Assembly: GCA_017893485.1 (NCBI GenBank)
Contig: CM030358.1
Coordinates: 256,058,477-256,122,476, forward strand
Length of the DNA: 64,000 nucleotides
Source of the DNA: Hemerocallis citrina
Lineage: Eukaryota; Streptophyta; Magnoliopsida; Asparagales; Asphodelaceae
Direction: 5' to 3'
Both the position numbers and the translations under genes were made by a program. The notes below the pieces were generated by a model that did no database searches, was not told the origin of the DNA, and saw nothing but the letters and a program-made list of their open reading frames with translations. Numbering within the stretch: position 1 is the first letter of the stretch; every line of letters begins with the position of its first letter. Of this stretch, positions 58,465-64,000 are shown piece by piece.

Positions 58465-60147
58465 TGTTGTGCAATCTAGTTATCTAAATAAACAAATCAA
58501 CTAGACACAAATTAAAAACCTCGCAAGTGTACGAATCGTTTATAGAAGCGTAGTGAAAAGCAAGGGTCGATCCCACAGAGATTGTAGAAATTAACTTACT
58601 AACCAATAAAACAGAGATAAGAATCTTAAAGTTTTGTTCTAAAAGAAATGACTAGATCTAGTAGTTCTGAATCACAAATATCTATTAAGTAGTTGGGCTT
58701 TGATTTCCACCTGTAGTCAGTAATGCTAAGTCACCTTCTTCACTATTCTAGTTACTCATGTTCGTTCCTTTAAGGGCATGGTATCTACTCCTTAAAGTAT
58801 TGTTTCCCTAGCCAAGAATTAGGCATGGTATCTACTCTAATTCGTTTCTTTCCTTAAATATTTAGCATGGTATCTACTAAGTTGCACTTAAAGAAAACAT
58901 AAGAACGATGGAAACGAACAAACACTCGAAGTTCTAGAAATTGGTATCAGATCTAGATCCTTCAAGTTGATTAAACCAAGAATCCCTAGAGATTCCTGTG
59001 TTACAAACTACGAGCACGAGATACGGGTAGTCTCTATACTCATATAACAGATTCATATTTATAATATACAAACTTGATAATCTCAAGTTCTGTATGGCAG
59101 TCGACTTGCTGTCACTCTCAGTCGACTGCTCTTAGAACTTCTGAACAAGTTTGTATATTATAAGCCTATACCAATACTCTCAGGTTTAATCAATAAGTAA
59201 CAGAATAGCATTCAGAAGAATATAAGCATTACATAACTACGGTTTCAATCTACCCAACTATGAAATTAGTTCCACATAATAAAACTTTTATTGACTAACA
59301 GTTTCGAATACATGATGAAAATAAAAACTAGAAAGAGAAGAAATAAACTGATGATGTTGGGCCTGAGAAGTCGACTGCTGTCACTCAGTCGACTGGCTTG
59401 TTGCTTCAGTGTACTCGATCTCCTTCTTCTTCGATGCTGATAGAATAATCCTCTTGGTTGATGATTTGATGATTCAGAAATTCCGTGATTCGGTCCCTTT
59501 TTGATCCCCTAGAATAACGCCTCTTGGTTGATATTTATAGAACACGGGAAGAGAATTAGGGTTTGTACTTTTTTCCAGAAAATTCTTCTTCTTTTATTTA
59601 TTCCTTCCTTATTTGATCGGCGTTTTATTTCTTTCTCTTTTCTTCTTTTTTTTCCTTTTCTCCTAACCACGTGCTCTTGCCAATCCCCGGTCTCTGGCTT
59701 TTATTTGTTGGAGAAGTTGTTATTCGCATATAACCTGGGTTTGGATAACTAAATCTTGCTTCGTATTTGGATGAGGATGAATCTTCGCTGTTCTTATCTT
59801 TTGACTCTGCCGAATACCAGTCGACTGGTGTTGGAGTAAGTCGACTGTGCCGATCGTCTTCAACCTTTCTGTGAAGTCGACTGTTGAAGAACCAGTCGAC
59901 TTATGCTTTGCAGTTCCCTGTGTATCATCCTCTCAGTCTGTATTAGCCTTGAATCTGCTTTGGTTGGCTTTTTTTTAGGCTGTTTCCTATGGAAAAGAGA
60001 AAATAAGAGTAAAATACCACATATAGAGCATTTAAATGTCTAATTGCACTAAGATTATTGCTCCTAAATGTGAATATTCTTGGGTTCATCAAATACCCCC
60101 AAACTTAGCTTTTGCTTGTCCTCAAGCAAAAAGTAAAATTATGAACA
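58465..60147 (-). repeat. 5' LTR of the Athila-type element
   Basis: Nearly identical to 50292-51973, about ten differences including a one-base T-run change near 59970. Same AGTCGACT array. Confidence 0.9.
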
Positions 60148-60800
60148 CATTGAGTCTCAAATAACAAGCTCGGAGTCCAACTCTCTCCTAGAGTTGCTCC
60201 CATAGCTCACTAATTCTCAAATAATAGGCTCGGAGTCCAACTCTCCCCTAGCCCTAAAGCTGCTCCCACAGCTCGTCCAACTCTCCCCTAGCCCTAACAA
60301 GTTTGGAGTCGAACACGTGGCTCGATGCCGCATTAACTACTTGCAAACAAGCAAGTGCAGAGCAGGGTTCCCCATTCTCGTTAACCCTTTAATAAAAAAT
60401 TTGGATTCCAACACGTGGCTTAATGCTGCTTTAGCAACTTGCAAGCAAGCAAGTACGGAGCAGGGCTTGCCATTTGAAATTTCTCCTGCAACTCGTTAAC
60501 CCTTTAATAACAAGTTTGGAGTCCAACACGTGGCTCGACACCGCTTTAGCCACTTGCAAGTAAGCAAGTTCGAAGTATGGCACACCATTCAGAATTGCTC
60601 CTGCAAATTGTTAACCTTTTAAAAAACTAGTTCAAAGTTCATAATCATGGCTTAGAATCGCTCCTACAAGTTGCAAACATGTGAGTTCGGAGCTTGAAGT
60701 TACCATGACCATTCAAACTACTCCTGAAACTCGTTAATGTCTTAACATGCAAGCTCAGAGCCATGTCCTTCCCTAAATTTGCTCCCACGACTTGTTAATG
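60148..60800. repeat. Diverged tandem repeats with GAGTCCAACACGTGGCTC units
   Basis: Units starting 'TTTGGAGTCGAACACGTGGC' near 60302, 60400 and 60515 (98- and 115-bp steps) share CTTGCAAGCAAGCAAGT and CTCGTTAACCCTTTAATAA blocks. Shorter 'GCTCGGAGTCCAACTCTCCC' repeats lie at 60170-60290. Each long unit carries an ACACGTGG G-box-like core. Confidence 0.75.
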
Positions 60801-61063
60801 CAAACACTAAAGACCTAGCTCCAGTGAAAAGAAGATTCAACAGTTCTAACCAAACACCATCTGAAATATATTGCACACAAAAGAAAAGACACAAGTGTTT
60901 GATACAAAAAACATTTTCATTTTCGTTAAGAGAAAATATGGTGGCCAGTCCGCTATTAGGCATTACAAAATTAAAAGAAAGAAGATAAAAACAGGAAGGG
61001 AAAATTAGGGATCTGCCTCAGTCGGCGAAATCTTTGAGGTTGGGGTCGCCTTCCCTTCATTTC

Positions 61064-63090
61064 CTACACCTTTCTTTGAACCCACTGCCTCATTACTACT
61101 GGCTCATCTGGGGCATCCTCTCCCCCATTGCTATGCTCATCCTCTCCAACAGGATCAACTCCAGGCTTGAAAAGGACGTGGTACCCTTTCCCGGAGAATC
61201 CGACAACACACTCATCTACATCCATTATAACCTTCGCATGTGCCTTGTCTATCACACCCTGAAGCTTGCTCTTCACCTTGGACTCCACCTCGGCGAATGC
61301 TTTGGCCACATCAGCCTTCATCTCCCCGTTCGTCTGCTCCAGCTCTGACTCGAGGGAGGTATTTCTTTTCCTGACCTCCTCAATCTCCTGGCGAAGCTCC
61401 TCCTCCCCTCTTTGAGCTGCTTCAAGCTCCCTAGTGACATTCTTCTTCTCCCTCTCGGCATGAGAGGCTATATCCCTCATAACATTCTCCTTATTCTCAT
61501 GATGTTCGATTAGACAGGCAAAGTGGCAAAAGATCTACAAAAGAAAAAGTTTCAAGGCTTAAAACCAAGCATGAAAGGGTATATGACTACATTACGAAAC
61601 ACAAAACATACTGACATGTTAGTCCTGGCGATCTCCATGATGGTTACTTCTCTCGGCTCCTTCCTCAGCCTCATCTGATCCAAATAGGTTAGGAGGTTCC
61701 TGATTGCATCAAGGCAAGCCACCGTATTGCCTAGGAAACCGTCGTAGCGCTTCACTCCCCAGTCAGGCACGTACGTATTCTTCTTCTCGTCGAAAAGGAT
61801 TATCTGATCCAAATGGGTTGGGAGGTTCCTGACTACATCAAGGCAGGCCACTAAATTACCTAGGAAACTGTTGTAGTGCTTCACACCCCAGTCAGGCACG
61901 TACGTCTTTTTTGCGTCGAAAAGGATTGCCTCAGCCTGCAAGGATCACTGCCAAAGAGGAACCCAAGTTGGCAGGGCACGTCACCATCTCTAGAGGCGAT
62001 TCCAGGACGACCACCGGGGTAGAAGTCGAGGAACTCTTAGTAGTCTTCAAGGAGGGCTATTTGCAAGTTATCTTGTTCCTCTTCTTCGCCTCCTCAGGCA
62101 TTTTGTTGCGCAGAGCCACACGGTCGGCGACGAGATCCATGAAGTCCATCCCTTCTTTTCCTACGAGAACAACACAAAAGGAGATGTGAGAATGTGAAGG
62201 AACAGAAGTAGCTAAGCAAATTTGCATTAACTAGAGATAAATAGCGTCGCTCCATTTCAAAGAGCTAAGCAAATTTCCCTAGAGCTAAGAAAATTTCCAT
62301 CTGACTCAGCCACTCCTCAAAGAGAACCTCCTCAGTCATGTCCCTCCACTTCAACACCTTCCTCTTAAAAATAACGTCTCTCCATCGCCTTTTCCTTCGG
62401 TCACCTTCAGCTCAGCTTTCAATTCGCGGACACACTCCTTCCACTTCTTGAGAATCCCCACGGTTCCGAGTTGTGAATAATAAATAATTTGTTCTTCCAG
62501 TATTTGGTCGAGTCGGGATTCTCGATCACTTCCATCTCGGAGCAAGGAGAAAGGTATAATTGCTTCTCCATCTTACTTGGCTGAATAACTCTAAAGTGAC
62601 TCATCCAGATAAAATCGATCGCATGTCTCCACCCATTCGGCATAAGTTGCACCGGGAAGAACTTATACCAATTCAGAAACTCTCTCGAGAAGGGATGGAG
62701 AGGTAGACACAACTCGGCGTAGAAAGAATCAAAAGGGAAGAAACAAAACTCGGGAGGTATCCCATAGCACGCCCTGACTCCAGGGCTAGGAAGGAAACTC
62801 ATACTCAGGAGGAATCCAAAGATGACCCTAATTTTCATCAAATCTTCTTTTGTCTGGATAGTCGTGGTAAAATCGGCCTCGGTAGTGTGAACATAATCTG
62901 GCGCCTCGTGTTGCATACCAATCTGAATAAAATCCTCTAAGTCTTCGGGATACTAGCGAATAAGCTCAGGGACACAAAGTGGATGAGGTTGATTAAGCAA
63001 ATTTCTCGAATACTCCTGCTTTGGCTCAATTATTGTCTCCATAATAACTGAACTCCCCGCTATTCCTTTTCCTTCCAGCTCTTTAGTAGG
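61064..63090 (-). pseudogene. Gag-like protein of a gypsy-type transposon (copy B)
   Basis: Pieces in order: GKGIAGSSVIMETIIEP (about 63080), then 62916-62419 with PEFCFFPFDSFYAELCLPLH and NWYKFFPVQLMPNGWRHAID. A middle part is at 61941-61552. A Glu/Lys-rich coiled coil is at 61480-61064 (ELEAAQRGEEELRQEIEEVR). The first long block is the plant 'putative gypsy type transposon' domain. Several stops and frameshifts separate the pieces. It matches copy A at the left edge in order and strand. Copy B is better preserved. Confidence 0.7.
61685..61930 (-). repeat. In-frame 129-bp (43-aa) tandem duplication in copy B
   Basis: GGTT.GGAGGTTCCTGA starts near 61687 and 61816. The protein repeats KKxTYVPDWGVK(H/R)Y and FLGNxVACLD at a 43-residue step. 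Confidence 0.85.
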
Positions 63091-64000
63091 GCACCCAAAA
63101 AACCACTTCTTCAGTACAACCTAAGGAGGATGAAGAATCGCCCAACGAAGCCCTAAACATAACTTATGACATTGCAATAAGTTACCTGAATCGAAGCCCT
63201 GAACATAACTAATGTCATTGCAATAAGTTACCTGAATTGACGATGGTGAACTTCGGCAAAGCAAAGCCCAAAAAAGTCTCTGAAGACAAACCCTAGAGAG
63301 ATAAACACCCGCTAGAGAGAGAAAGAAATTTGAGGAAATGATTGGGGGTGAAGTGAGGAGGAAAAGATGGGGGGGGACTTATAGAAGAACGATTGTAACG
63401 GTCAGAAACCATGTGGACACGCTGCAGCATCCACGAGATCTGATTCTTACAGTCGAAATGAAAGCATCCACGCATTTGGGATGCATAAACTACAGGGGAC
63501 ACGTGGCACTAGCTTAGCAACTCGTGGAAGCCTCCTCAGTAATGTGTGGTAGCCAGCTCAACATCAAGCTCAAAGGATATGTCCCCGAGCTAAAAAGAAT
63601 CTTGGAATTTTCTTCATCTGATCTACACGTCGATTTCGTCAAAAGTCAACCGTTCAACATCTATAATCACATGCAAAAGAGATCAGGCCATTCGATATGC
63701 TTTGAAAAGCATGCAAACCAGCTGACGTCAGCGAGGAGCTTGGAGGACGCCCCCGAGCTAGCGAGTAGCTCATAAATTTCATCAACTAAGTTACACACCC
63801 GTTTTGGCGAGTGTGGGCCACCCGATCTCCCTGAATTTCGTTCCCGCCTTTTCTAGGCACAAGAATGCTCTAAATTTCACGCAAGGTATTTTATTTAAGT
63901 AAAGATTCTATTCCATAATTATAAATTTGAGAAAATTAATTAAAAATTTAAAAAATAATTAAAACTTTGAAAATAATAATTAAAACCCCTATAAAGTTAT
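63091..64000. other. 5' side of gag-like copy B
   Basis: Contains a minus-strand TATA-like TCTATAAG near 63378 and a short duplicated AAGTTACCTGAAT block (63180-63240). No other gene seen. Confidence 0.35.

Larger units (their letters stand above)
50292..60147 (-). mobile_element. Athila-type Ty3/gypsy retrotransposon, nearly complete and young
   Basis: Two LTRs of about 1.68 kb that differ at about ten places by eye flank gag and a 1450-aa pol frame. The primer site TGGCGCCGCTGCCGGGGA (tRNA-Asp type) and the protein motifs are Athila-like. No envelope-like frame is present between pol and the 3' LTR. No clear target-site duplication was found. Confidence 0.92.

Noticed and set aside
50280..60150. 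Target-site duplication of the Athila element
   Set aside because: Flanks AAACT and CATTG do not match; the shared CAAAAACT before the left LTR end also precedes the primer site, so it is not a duplication.
1..64000. CRISPR array, bacterial operon, rRNA or standalone tRNA genes
   Set aside because: None seen; tandem arrays here lack uniform spacers, and the tRNA-like boxes at 31.65 kb fit a SINE rather than a tRNA gene.

Overview
This window is nuclear DNA of a flowering plant, probably a eudicot. It is gene-poor and full of transposable elements (TEs). One host gene is visible: a five-exon AT-hook motif nuclear-localized (AHL) gene on the minus strand, with coding parts between 22907 and 32379 and a likely 5' UTR exon to about 32.97 kb. 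Its domain order (two AT-hooks, then a PPC/DUF296 domain) and its four coding introns fit the intron-bearing plant AHL clade. Exon 1 carries a one-base frameshift as sequenced. The introns hold a LINE fragment, two fold-back MITEs, a SINE-like sequence and a 37-base G run.

Left part (1-22 kb). A decayed gag-like protein of a gypsy-type element lies on the minus strand (1-2050). It is followed by tandem repeats, hairpins and AT tracts. A complete TRIM retrotransposon (5431-7224) has a 387-bp fold-back MITE in one LTR. A C-terminal fragment of a lectin receptor kinase abuts it. A 3.7-kb LTR-like non-coding element occupies 8589-12329. A decayed Ty1/Copia element (13199-about 18.3 kb) is followed by a receptor-kinase exon fragment and a tandem segment with PPR-like relics.

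Middle part (22-47 kb). Upstream of the AHL gene sits a Ty3/gypsy chromovirus (33628-38123) with two 486-bp LTRs. Its reverse transcriptase has been deleted, and its LTRs carry perfect heat-shock-element arrays. Twenty bases further on, a PIF/Harbinger DNA transposon (38143-46473, TTA target duplications) contains a second copy of the large LTR-like element (39927-44738, GGTGG duplications). That copy contains a 1250-bp Mutator-like MITE. The Harbinger element also holds a 922-bp hAT element (45483-46404). The nesting order can be read directly from the target-site duplications.

Right part (47-64 kb). A fold-back element and a decayed Tat-like gypsy RNase H/integrase (plus strand) come first. 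They are followed by an almost complete, very young Athila-type gypsy element (50292-60147, minus strand). Its two 1.68-kb LTRs are nearly identical and it keeps a 1450-aa pol frame. Diverged tandem repeats and a second copy of the gypsy-type gag-like protein close the window.

The genes do not form a shared pathway. The functional theme is TE-on-TE insertion around one regulatory gene. The chromovirus 3' LTR points toward the AHL promoter from about 0.85 kb upstream.
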